64,000 nt of DNA from Eutypa lata (taxonomy: Eukaryota; Ascomycota; Sordariomycetes; Xylariales; Diatrypaceae): assembly GCA_022661535.1 (NCBI GenBank), contig JAKULF010000003.1:2232001-2296000 (forward strand), given 5' to 3'. Each line of letters starts with the position of its first letter. Positions within the stretch are counted from its first letter, which is position 1. Made by a program: the position numbers and the translations under genes. The notes below the pieces were generated by a model that made no database searches, was not told the DNA's origin, and saw only the letters and a program-made list of their open reading frames with translations. This document shows, in pieces, positions 45,372 to 55,909 of the stretch.

Positions 45372-48300
45372 TCACGTTGTCTCTTTGCGACTTTCTAGTT
45401 CTACTACAATGATATCCGTTAAACTCCGTACGCTGGTCTGTTTATCCAATAGTGTCATGAAGGGGACGTCGACTTCGAGCACATGTAAGATAGAGGTCCT
45501 AAACTCAGCTGCAAGCATAGAATCAATTCCATACTCGCCGAGTTTCTGTTCCCGCCCCAGCTGTTCGACCGGCAGAAGGATCAAATTTGCAATTTTATTC
45601 GCCACAATTCCTTGCACGGCATCGAAAACGGAGGCAGTAGATCCACCCGAGGCAAGCACCTTGGCGACCTCCGGTGGCAGGCTATGACTAGTGAAAGGAG
45701 CTACGCGGTTAGAGCTATGGCTATGTGTACCGCGGGTAAAAGCTGCGGCAAGCAGGCATGCACGGGGGTCCGCGAGGACGTGGTTATCGCCCTCGAAGCC
45801 GCGGTCGCGCTGCTCCTTGAGACCGCTAAATTCGATACCAGTTAAAATGTGAGCGTCGACGAAGTCACCGTAGTGCGACACCGAAGTAGACGGAGACTGG
45901 TGGGCGATTGCCAGGTCTAGGATCTGCAGCAACTCGTCTTCTGTGATGGAGTGGACTCCCTTGCGCTTGAATAGAGCTTCGATATCTGGGTGCTCGTGTA
46001 GGTACCCAACTTCTGCGATCATGCCATAGCCTATGGAGATGGCAGGTCGACCGAGACGCTTACGGTAGCGTGCAAAGGCATCTAAAAAGGAGTTCGCAGC
46101 GCAGTAGTTGCTCTCAGTAGCCGTACCGACGGTGCCGGAGATAGAGGATGTGACGATGAAGAAGTCGAGCAGTGAATCGCGGCCATCCTTCTCTAGAGCG
46201 TTATGCAGATTCCACGACCCGCGGACCTTAGGTGCGATACTGGTGTGCCAGCTGGTGGGGGACATGCTACTCCAGAGAGACTCGCTCAGACCCATAGCCG
46301 CATGAATTACTCCCCCGATTGGGAAGGGAGCCTGTTGGATGCACTTTTCCACATCATCATACTTGCTGACGTCACCCTGAATGACTTCAACATGGACACT
46401 TTGCTTATGAGCATCGTTGACAAGGGTTTTAGCTTCTGGTCTTTTTAAGCCAGATCGCCCAATAAAGACTAAGCTTCTCGCACCGCGGGAAATCATCCAC
46501 TTAGATATGCTGCGCCCGAGACCGCCAAGACATACAACCATGAGAAAGCTTTTGTTCGGTGGGAGTGTGGTCTCGTACCTTCGGGGCTGAACAAGGATGC
46601 GGTCTGTACTGTCTTGAAACGAAACCGCCACTTTGCCTGTACACGTACCCAACGAGAAATGCCGGAATGCCTGCGTGACCTCAGATGCGCGGAAAGTCTC
46701 GATAGTAGAGCACGGCTTAGCAATACCCTGGCGGATTAGGTTCATACTTTCCACCAAGAGCTTCTGCCATAGGCTGTGATGACCTCGCTTCTGAGAGTAA
46801 AACAAATTGCTGAGATCAAAGGCCATAAATGACACATTCTTTCCGAAGGTAACCATATTTAACGATCCATGGTCAAGAATATCGCGCTTGCAAATCTCTA
46901 CGAAGCAACCAAAGTCGGCGCACGCTTCAAAGCTGCTTCGAAGCAATTCCCCAGTAAGTGAGTTCAGCACGACATCCACTCCGTTCCCATCCGTTGCCTT
47001 CATGATAGCAGGGAGGAATAAAGCATCACGTGAATTAAAGATTCGCGTCGGGTCCAGTCCGAACTCGTTGACCAGAAATTGACTTTTCAATTCGTTACCC
47101 ACCGTGGCAAAATTTTCGGCACCGATGTGCTTTGCTAGCTGGATCGCAGCCAGACCAACACCACCGGCGGCAGAATGGATGAGGATGGATTCCCCAGATT
47201 GTAGATTTGCACGGTAGATCAAGCCATAAATGGCCGTTGAGAATGCAATCGGGATGGTTGAAGCTGTGGTGAAATCCTCGTTGTGTTCTAGCTTGCACAC
47301 TGCCCATTGAGGCAAACGTTCTCGGCTTGCAAAGTGGCCAGGCGCCATGGCCACAGCACGGTCTCCAGGCTGGAGGCCAACAACGTTTGAGCCCATGTTT
47401 ATAATAATGCCAGCACATTCACATGAACAAGATGTATTCTGTGTATCGACTTTGGCACTCAGAACGTAGATATCCTTGGCGTTAATACCAACACTCTTGA
47501 CCTCGATTTCCACATGATCATCTGGGAGCGGGGTAGAGTGCTTGCTGGAGACATAGTGAATGGTGTCCATCTGCCCCGGGTGAGAGATTTGCAACTGAAA
47601 ACAGCCAGCTTTTTGAATGGGCATTTCTAGAAGCTCTCTATTCTGCTTCAAATGGAACTGTGTATTCAACTCCTCGAAAGGTTCCCATCGGTTGGAGTGG
47701 ATAATCAGTTCTTTCTGACTTAATTCAAGTTCCGGATCGTGATTTTTAATTAGCTGATCGACGATCTTGCGGGCATTGTGAGCTGTATGGCCTGTGTTGG
47801 CCAATGTGTTATCTACATCACAGCACGGGATAGGCCCAGTACCGGCGCAAATTCGGGGTTGACTCCCGCCATGAAGTTAGCATGGCACACCCAGAGGATT
47901 AGTGAAGCACGATCTGTTATCGTTTTTACGGATCGCATTTGTTCTTCGTTAATGGTGCTAAGGATAGGATCTTCGGATTCAATGGTTGAGATAATCACGG
48001 ATCTGGGTGGGATAGAATCGTGATTGACTTCGGATAATCCTATCAGGGGCACTGTGTCCCCGAAGTAGGACTCCATAGTTTCATGAATCTTCGAATCAAG
48101 TTCTTATTGTTGACCGGTTCGATTCACCTTTCGCTATATTAGTTAGAATTCAAAGTCGTTGTACATAACAATGACACATACCATGACGACGGCACACTTG
48201 CTCCGTTTTGGGGTTTGCCGTCTTTCACTAACCATGGTGATATTGACGGGATCTTTGGTGGTTTCGGTAATGACCTTGTTTGTGAAAGCGGGAAATGCAC

Positions 48301-49048
48301 CCTCCTTAATCCTCTCCGTAGTGATGAGTGTTGCCGGGATTGCCATCCAGTCCTTGACTCCAATTGGCAACGATTCAAGGCTGAGAATGAGATCAAATTT
48401 ACTCTCCTTTGGAATTGAACCATTTTCAGTTGAAGCATTTAATCCAGTTGAAGAAACTGTACGGCCCCAGAGTTCTTGGTTGGCGAACGTCGCCTCTGTA
48501 AAGGTTTCGAAACGTCTCAAAGGGGATCCGGCCTTCAGGAAATTCAGAAAGATATCAATCGTATCTGCATCCGCATTTAATAAGAGGATTTGAGCTTTTG
48601 GGTTTTTGTGAGCGCAAAGGTCAAGAGCACCTGCCAGTCGGAGCAGTGGCTCGGATATTGTCCTTTCACCCGTGAATCTCCGGACGAACCAATCCGTGTA
48701 TTTAGTGAGGCCGGGACTGGCGCCCTCATCCATCAGCATAACATCTGGTCTCCAGACCACGCGACACATGGGGTTTCGCTGCTCAGAAACTTCTTGTTGC
48801 GCATTTCCCTGATAAGCAATGCAACGCGCACCCTCTATGCGAATTAAAGTCTCGCTAGAAGCATTATAGAACTTAGACTTAATATTGACCATTCCAAAAC
48901 CGACGTGGCTTGATCTTATGTCAATGGCCCATCTTTTCCCCAGATCCATGTCTAGTAAGCTTGGGGTTGAGAAGGAAATCTTGTCCATTTTCACGGGAAC
49001 CGTAGCCCGTAGTTTTCGGACCCAGCCACCGGTGGTTGCTACGACCAT
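45372..49048 (-). pseudogene. 5'-truncated HR-PKS remnant (half DH, degenerate MeT, ER, KR, ACP)
   Basis: Minus strand. 49048-48182: the second half of a DH domain, starting inside it near VPVKMDKISF, then a methyltransferase-like region around AHKNPKAQILLLNADAD, where the SAM glycine loop is gone. A canonical intron (48181-48134, GTATGT..ATAG) leads into the structural-KR region. 47804-45372: ER with SAAGGVGLAAIQLA, KR with VCLGGLGRSI and Y-CAAN, ACP with GIDSMLAAE. There is no KS or AT anywhere upstream. Lesions: TAA at 48106-48104, explicable as CAA to TAA, and a frame change near 47812 where about ten residues usual between LSRA-M and VDN are missing, so probably a small deletion. The 3' part (810 codons) is still open. 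It cannot act as a PKS; an accidental ER-KR-ACP protein is conceivable. Confidence 0.88.
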
Positions 49049-49064
49049 CTCGGAAACTGCCTTG

Positions 49065-49959
49065 ATTTTTTGGTGGATTGATCTCGGCTTGGGTAAGCAT
49101 CAGGCTACCGTCGAACCTGCCGACCTAGCCATGGGCCCCAAAATTATCTTTATTGCCACTTTCTTCTACGATTGCAATATCTCACTCCCCAAGTTCTCGG
49201 CTCTTTTCTTCTATAACCGTATTTTTAGACGGACGAACAAGTGGTTCACCATTGCGCTATAGACTGTCGGCACGTTGAACACTAGGTGGCTACTCTCGAG
49301 CTTGGTCAGCACCATCTTCCAATGCACACCCATCAACGCCGCTTGGGAGGTTGTTCCGGGATCAACCTGTATTGTGCAGTGGAGCTGGTTTTTTGGAACC
49401 GCAATTCCCAGCATGGTAATTGATTTCCTCATTCTCATCATGCCACTGCCAATCCTTTGGGGCCTCAAAGCGCCAATTTCTCGCCGCATTATGGTCGGGA
49501 CTATCTTTCTTTGCGGATATTGGTGGGTTTCCGTCTCATTGAACCTTAGAGGCTTGGCCTCTCCTGTTAACACCCGTTCTTAGTGTGATTGTTGTCTCAA
49601 TCGTTCGTCTAGTGACCCTTGCACGAGCCGGGTCTCATCTTCTTGATGACCTCACATGGACGACTATTGGATATATGGAGTGGGTGCAATGTGAAGGCCC
49701 TATTTCGTTGGTCTCCGTCTGCTTACCCAATATTTTCCGATTATTTAAGCGCGTTCATCAGAAGGGAGTTAGAGGCAGTTTTCCTGACAGCCGAGGGGGG
49801 TTGAAGGTATCTTCAAGCACGAGTGGCCAACATAGACGGCAGTTCGTTCGCATGGAAGATTATCCGTCCCATCCATCCGCTCAGCAACGGGTAGATAGCG
49901 AAGGTACCCATGAAAACCAGGGTCAAGGGGACAATCATACACCTGAATTGGCAGTGTAA
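49065..49959 (+). pseudogene. Truncated fungal rhodopsin-like membrane protein
   Basis: Matches the fungal rhodopsin-like integral membrane family (SAT4/PTH11-related). GLGKHQATV is followed by FFYDCNISLPKFSALFFYNRIF, TPINAAWEV with C-IVQW, MVIDFLILIMPLPILWGL, and after an intron (49523-49583, GTGGGT..TTAG) CVIVVSIVRLVTLARAG, ending with a hydrophilic tail at 49959. The first two or three membrane helices are absent: homology begins at about 49065, directly against the 5' break of the minus-strand PKS remnant. An in-frame TAG at 49260-49262 sits where Trp would fit (TGG to TAG, a TpG to TpA change). Both features mark it as a pseudogene. Confidence 0.8.
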
Positions 49960-50103
49960 GTAAAGGGAAAGGATGTGGAGAATCCCTCAGCAGTGTTTCT
50001 TGCACTATTCTGAAGCTTTAGCGGAACTTCATACATCGCATGGATCACGTATATGTACACGGAATGAGAATTGAAAATGAATTGAACGAATTACTTAGTC
50101 ACC

Positions 50104-51084
50104 TTAAGATCTGCCTCCAAAAGGAGTATTTGATAGTGCTAGCGACGCGCCTCCGTCGACCACCAATGTATGCCCATTAACATAACTTGAGGCTGGAGAG
50201 ACAAGGAAGGCCACCACATCTGCAACCTCACGAGGCGTGACCAGTCTGCCCATGGGCAGATCACCAAGTAAGGATTCCTTGGCCTCCGGAGATGCCTCGA
50301 GAAACTGGTCCATCATTGGCCCAGAGACATATGATGGTGCAACCGCGTTAACGCGGATGCCCCTTCCCGCATTCTCTATGGCCGCTGTCTGCACCATTCC
50401 TTTCACTGCATGTTTCGCTGTGATGTAATTACCCACCCCCAGGAACGCACCTTCTGAAGCCACTGATGTGAGCATGACAATTGCGCCCCTGACTGGGGGT
50501 CGGTCTCCAGCCGTAGAAGTCAGTAGGATTGGATCTTGTGCATCCATAATACGCAATGCAGCTCGGGTCAGCAAAAAGCAGCCAATATTATGCACCTCAT
50601 CGAGGCTACGCCAGTCGTCGAGTGACATGTCGCGGATGGGTGTCTGATTTGCGGCCCCGAACTATATAGTTGTTTGGGTCAGTAGCCATGGTGAACCAAA
50701 TATCGCAAGCTATGAGGAAAGAAGACTTACACCGGCAGTATTGATAAGCACGTCGATGCGACCATATGTCTTGGCAACTTGGGTTATCAAACCGTTGACA
50801 CTAGCTTCATCACGCACATCGACTGAATGTGCAGCTACTATGAAGGGTCTGGAGCTGCTGGGGCGCTCAATGTTTCGGCATAGAGTCACTGTCTCCTTGA
50901 CAGCGTCAAGGTTTAGGTCGGCGCACACCAATACGTCGGCACCTAGAGAAGCCTGCCGCTCAGAGACCGCTCGCCCAAGCCCGCCACCTGCTCTTTATCA
51001 GCGCAAAATTCCTGTTGAATAGTGTAATATCACATCAGAGTACATACCAGCACCTGTCACAAGAATAGTACCCCTAATATCCAT
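50104..51084 (-). CDS. Short-chain dehydrogenase/reductase
   Basis: Classical SDR (FabG-like), NAD(P)-dependent ketone/alcohol oxidoreductase. Model: complement(join(50104..50661,50731..50987,51048..51084)), 283 aa. Seen: the cofactor loop TGAGGGLGRA, built across the first intron; the NTAG motif; the active-site serine in MLTSVAS; the catalytic YITAK; PSYVSGPM; and VVDGGASL near the C-terminus, typical of tetrameric members. It is transcribed divergently from the acyltransferase (607 bp apart), consistent with co-regulation in the 50-63 kb tailoring group. The substrate is unknown. The tiny first exon (37 bp) is supported by phase and by completing the glycine motif. Confidence 0.9.
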
Positions 51085-51691
51085 ATTGAATAGTGAGTTC
51101 CTGAACAGGAAGCAAGTTTGGCGTTAGGATGATTGGAAATTTGTGCAATGTGGTGGATAGGTAGATTCGTTGTAGTGATCGTTGGTAGGAGAATGGCGAC
51201 TTTATCCCCCACATATAACAGAGACAGACTGTTGCATCAGCCTGGCGTCTCTATACGGAATGTACTCCGTATTCGTGCCCCTCATTTATTTATATCACAT
51301 CTTATGACTAAATGTAATGCAATTCTTTTAAGAACTTTTTATATTTAATAATATTACGTATATATTAAGGATTAATAACGTAACATCTAACATGTTATCA
51401 TGTAAATAAAGTTTTTAATATTTCTTAATTTGTGATAAAAATTAAACGACAAGTAAATTTATTGATATTGGTATATACCTAACTAACATATGTTGTTACA
51501 CAATTACCCCCCCCCCCCTTTTCAAAAAAAAAAACAAATACTTGTTTTAAAACTTTACCTGAAAAGACAATACCACTCTTGAAAAAGACCGTTGGTCGCA
51601 AACGCTCCAACTACATCACAAAACCTTCCGATCCCCATGAAACCTGATTTCTAATCATATATATCATCATTCAATCGCACGACCAACGAAA
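51085..51691. promoter_or_regulatory. Divergent promoter, SDR and acyltransferase
   Basis: 607 bp shared upstream region. It includes an AT-rich stretch (51290-51480) and a run of about twelve C at 51505-51519 followed by an A-run, a possible nucleosome-free promoter element. No transcription-factor site could be named with confidence. Confidence 0.5.
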
Positions 51692-53086
51692 ATGAAGTGG
51701 AACGAAACAGACCAGAAGGGCGTCTTCTCTCGTCTCATTGGTGAGAACGAGACGTTCATCAAGCTTGTGGGCGACGCCGGACTGCCACTCAACCGTGAAC
51801 ACTGGGCAATTAACTCAGTGGCCACCGTTGTCCCTACTGGGTCCTTCATATCTACCGATTTGGCAACTCATTTCCGACGTGCCTGGGCTCACCTGCGTTT
51901 CCAACATCCGAGCCTTGCGGCCGAAGTGTCTCCCGATAACGCAAGCCTCCTCTACACCGTCCCGGCTGATGGTACCGCGCTCGATGCGTGGGTCTCCCGC
52001 ACCTTCAGCGTCGCAACGGACGCCAAGTCATCCGCTGATGTAATCCCGACTTTCCAGCCGACGCCCTACGCGAAGCTGGTATACATTCCGCAGTCTGGTG
52101 AGCTTCTCGGCCATACCGCGCATTGGCGCACCGACGGAATCGGCGTACTTCTCCTACTCGATACCCTGCTCGCTCTCGCCTGTAAACCGTCACCACTCCC
52201 TGATCCCGCGTCGCTCGCCTGGGGAGCCGAGGTCGAATGTCTCGCACCCGCCATCGAAGATGCTGCCGGCATCCCCGAGGAATCCACGCCAGCGCTGAAG
52301 GAGCGTGGCGCCGCCCTCGTGGCCACATTCTCCCATGCCGTCGGCGCCATCGGCATCCCATATCTGGGTGACGCGGCCACGCTACCGGCCGGGACGCTCA
52401 GCGCAGCCCTCACATTCAATGTGGAAACCACGGAGAAGATCGTGACTGCTTGTAAGGCGCGAGGGGTTAGCGTGACCGCCGCAGTGCACGCGAGTGTGGC
52501 AGGCGCCAATTACGCGCTCGCCGACACGGTCGCGGCCAGGGACAAGCACTACACTAGCACGGTGCGCTTCGCGCTGCGACCGTACCTGCCCGAGCCTTAC
52601 TCGACGCCCGCTTTTGCCGCGGGCCTGTACACGACCGGCTGGATGAAGCGTGTTGAGGCCCGGGCGTCCTGGGCAGAGCGTCTCCAAGCCTATCAGGATG
52701 AGTACCGTAAGGGCATCACGCGGCATTTCCTCGATTCGCATCGCGAATACGCGGCGCAGCTGGGAGAACTGATCCGCAACCCGCCGCAGGCCGGAGGAGA
52801 CCAGACGTCTCCCCCGAGTGATGTTGATATCAGTAGCATTGGTGTCGCGGAAAAACTGATTCGGCGGTCTTATGGTACGCCAGACGCTGGGTTCGAGGTC
52901 AAGGCCGTTAGCGTCGGTGTCGAGATCCTCTCCAGACAAGCTGTGACCTTTGTCTGGACTTTCCGTGACCAGCTGAATCTCAGCGTCGTCTACAACGAAT
53001 CCTTCCACTCGGCCGACCAAATGAGCCAGTTTGTGAGTACGGTTAAGACCCAGCTGCTTGAAGAGTTAGGCGTGCATGATTTTTAG
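51692..53086 (+). CDS. Tri3-like acyltransferase (BAHD/condensation superfamily)
   Basis: Single-exon gene, 464 aa. CoA-dependent O-acyltransferase resembling fungal trichothecene 15-O-acetyltransferase (Tri3) relatives, acting on a hydroxyl of a secondary metabolite. Seen: the catalytic HxxxDG as H144-W-R-T-D148-G in HTAHWRTDGIG; a second-half structural region with the TSTVRFALRPYLP segment; and a C-terminal DQLNLSVVYNESFH stretch. The start ATG 51692 opens a frame with family-like sequence from residue 20 onward. G/C content is higher than its flanks, normal for coding sequence here. It is divergent from the SDR and head-to-tail with the epimerase-like gene. The exact acyl donor and acceptor are unknown. 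Confidence 0.88.
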   Translation: MKWNETDQKGVFSRLIGENETFIKLVGDAGLPLNREHWAINSVATVVPTGSFISTDLATHFRRAWAHLRFQHPSLAAEVSPDNASLLYTVPADGTALDAWVSRTFSVATDAKSSADVIPTFQPTPYAKLVYIPQSGELLGHTAHWRTDGIGVLLLLDTLLALACKPSPLPDPASLAWGAEVECLAPAIEDAAGIPEESTPALKERGAALVATFSHAVGAIGIPYLGDAATLPAGTLSAALTFNVETTEKIVTACKARGVSVTAAVHASVAGANYALADTVAARDKHYTSTVRFALRPYLPEPYSTPAFAAGLYTTGWMKRVEARASWAERLQAYQDEYRKGITRHFLDSHREYAAQLGELIRNPPQAGGDQTSPPSDVDISSIGVAEKLIRRSYGTPDAGFEVKAVSVGVEILSRQAVTFVWTFRDQLNLSVVYNESFHSADQMSQFVSTVKTQLLEELGVHDF

Positions 53087-53605
53087 AGACGCAGTATTCG
53101 GAAGACTCCATAACGGCGGTTCGTTGTCATCGGACCCTGGAGTGTCGAAGTCTATATTAAGGGTAGCGACAGTAGTTGAATATTAAATGTCTTCTACTAG
53201 GACTGAGAATAGGGGCCAAAAACAGTAAAACTGCCAAGGAATTAGCCACAGTGCGTGGTCACATCCGCGTAATAACGTTGAGCCCAACTATTAGTTAAAT
53301 GACCGCTAAACAAGACGGTTTGGCTTATTGGATAGGCTGCCCCTTGGCTGCTAGGCAATGCTATAGTTGATAATTATTAGAAGCTAACCGCATAAGGCCC
53401 ACTCACAGTGCGTCATGCTGATATTCCCACGTTAGTTGATTTGTAATGAAGCAATTCCTACTAACAATTCAATATTAATACGTTCCCCCTGACCATTATT
53501 TATTTTTGAGAGAACATTTCCTCTAGATGCCAGTCTTGTGCACTTTTCAATATCTCGTAGACATCAGAAGGCCATCGATATTGACAATTCATCACACAAC
53601 ACATC
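53087..53605. other. Intergenic
   Basis: Half-kilobase spacer holding the acyltransferase terminator region and the next promoter. Nothing recognised. Confidence 0.5.
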
Positions 53606-54826
53606 ATGACGCAGTCGAAACTACTCCTCACTGGTGCGACCGGTTACGTGTGAGTGTTTGCCATATTATTGGTCCTCACATCAGAAATACTCACCTGGAT
53701 CTAGTGGGGGCAACGTACTCGCCCAGCTGATTACATCGTCATATCCGAAGATTGCAGATCTGTCTATCACGACAATTGTGCGCAAGCAGGAGCAGGCTGA
53801 TATTCTTGCAGCCCATGGAGTGCAAACTCGGCTTTTCAATGGGCTTGACGATACGGCACAATTGAGGCAGATTGCCGCAGACTTCGATATAGTCATTCAT
53901 TGTGCCATGGGCCTTCACACACCTTCTGCGGAAGCCTTGGTGCTTGGATTGGGTGATGCGATGAAGCGGAGTGGTCGACAGACATACTTCATACAGGTAA
54001 GTTGACTGGCCCAGTGGCCATGCCCTGTTTACTCGCTAATGCGGCCTAGACCACTGGCACGTCGAATTTGGCCGTCAGTGCGGTCTCTCATCCAAATGCC
54101 AACGTCAAAGATTTCTGTGATACCGACGACGTGTTTGGTGAGGAGCTGCGCAGAGAGGGAGAAGAAAAATACGCTCAACGGACCACGGACCTTGTTGTCA
54201 TTGAGACCGCTGAGAAAGCTGGTGTAAAAGCGTACCTCATGATGCCGCCGACAATATACGGCAAAGGCGAAGGATACTTTCACCAGCAGTCAATGCAAAT
54301 TCTTCACACCATCGAGCACGCTATTAGAGAAGGACGTGCGGAGTACATTGGGGACGGTTCCGGCACGGTCGGATATGTTCACGCCTCTGATCTCGCAGCC
54401 CTGTATGAACTTCTGCTGCTCAGGATTCTGGAGGGTGCGGACGTTCCTTCCGGACGCAAGGGTATCTACTTCAGCAATACGGGCAGCTTCAATTGGAAAC
54501 AGCTGAACGAGGAAATTGGCGACATTGGAGTACGGCTAGGCGCATTGAACTCCCCTACCCCAGTTTCTATCAGTCTCGAGGAGGCACATTGCAAATGGGG
54601 GTTTGGTGGTGACATTCAAACACTGGAGATAAACCACGCAGCTAAGTATGCAATTGCCGTAATAAATCTTTTCGATAATTGAGCATCTAACAACAAGTCC
54701 TGTAGATCTATGACTACGCCGAAACTAGGTTTTGAGCTAGGTTGGCAGCCTGCGAAGACTGAGCAGGACTGGCATAACGAGATTGAAGAGACCTTCAAGG
54801 CCGTTTTCAAAGCACATGAGGGATAA
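53606..54826 (+). CDS. NAD(P)-binding epimerase/dehydratase-like SDR
   Basis: Extended or atypical SDR. Model: join(53606..53649,53705..53996,54050..54645,54706..54826), 350 aa. Seen: the cofactor loop TGATGYVGG at residues 9-17, spliced from exons 1 and 2; an acid/NAD strand DIVIHCAMGLH; YFIQTTGTSN joining exons 2 and 3; and MMPPTIYGKGEGYF and VGYVHASDLAALYE, both typical of fungal NAD-dependent epimerase-like proteins. A classical YxxxK is not obvious, so catalysis may differ from true sugar epimerases; family members are usually annotated by fold only. It follows the acyltransferase on the same strand. Role in the locus inferred from position. Confidence 0.87.
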
Positions 54827-55541
54827 GTCTGGGTGATAGATTTCATTGGGAAACATGACCTGTATTTGAGTTGCCCTTTTACGAACCGATCTATGTCAAA
54901 GCCACGGGTGAGCTTTATTCAAGAGGTATCGGGCTGAACAATCCCACGTCGCGATATACAATAGTATGCTCTTACGAACGAGGTCGTTCACGTCGGTAAA
55001 TACTAGGTCTCGGAATGCAACGTCTTATAGATTATATAACCCTTGCCGGACTAAACCCACGTTGCAATCATGTGTACTTGATCAAGCTGAACAAAGTCTT
55101 GGTGTAATAGCTACCGAACAGCCAAAATCTGACTTCTGAATCAGGAATGGTTCGGTGTTACTAGCAAATATCACACTCTAAGGCAGCAGCAGCTACATAC
55201 ATAGGTGGGTAGCTGGCAGTAGCTACATAAGAATATCAGGTAGTATGTAGCTAGGTACGTAGCAGGCGGTGGCAGCCGAAATTGCGTTAAAGCTTATGGC
55301 AGGAGTCATGGGCAAGTGTAATAAGTACGGTCCCAGCTTATTTGGGATCAGACTGCTGAACTGAGAACATACAACCTCCGTTGTCTACATCCTAACCATG
55401 GGGATGGGGCGTGGGATCCACGACAACGGTTATAATGAAGCCTACACTATCAAATAGCTATTTAGAAACATAACTCTGTCGTATTTCTCTCTTCTTCTCC
55501 CCGTTTCTTCGTTCACATCAACAGTAGCGTCCACCATCATC
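54827..55541. other. Intergenic with short repeat
   Basis: No gene. It contains the CAGCAGCTACATA-type repeat listed next. Confidence 0.5.
55181..55278 (+). repeat. GTAGCTGGCAGTAGCTACATA-like degenerate repeat
   Basis: Clustered TAGCTACATA, GGTAGCTGG and GGCGGTGGCAGC words, resembling the GGTGGCAGCAGCTAGGTAG part of the mobile element at 18310-18480. Probably a fragment of the same repeat family. Confidence 0.45.
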
Positions 55542-55909
55542 ATGAATACCCATACCGCCTTTCACGCCGCTGCGACAAGGGCCGTAGGGCTTAGAACTGA
55601 GGTTCTATTCAATTAATAATTTTCTTTCGTCCTAAGGTCAATGATGACGATATATCTCCTCTCTCCGACTGGAGGTACGTCGAATAACCTTAAAACAGTT
55701 GGCACATTTGCTGTCTTTGCAGATATCCTGCATCAACAATACTTGGCTCCATTCCCCATGTGGCAGCCGCCGAGACGGCGTTCTTGAGCGCGGCGGGTCG
55801 CTCGCAGCGTGTTTCACAACAATCCCGGTTCGGCTGCCGCCTCCATCGGTGCCCGGCTCGCCGACTAGGACTTGTCGATGGCCAGGATGGCCCTACGGGC
55901 GGCCTGTAA
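55542..55909 (+). CDS. Hypothetical 88-aa ORF or eroded gene fragment
   Basis: Spliced candidate join(55542..55583,55637..55674,55723..55909), 88 aa, with two introns of 53 and 48 bp at good splice sites. Peptide features: NDDDISPLSDW then PASTILGSIPHVAAAETAFLS, after which the sequence turns Arg-rich and looks out of frame. In the neighbouring frame, protein-like sequence (LSMARMALRAACKDLVDAFL) continues past two TAGs and a TGA to about 56000. I therefore suspect the 5' end of a decayed gene rather than a working small protein. I do not recognise the family. Confidence 0.3.

Noticed and set aside
48159..48847. Plus-strand frames over the PKS remnant
   Set aside because: Antisense shadows; the minus strand carries clear DH/CMeT homology.
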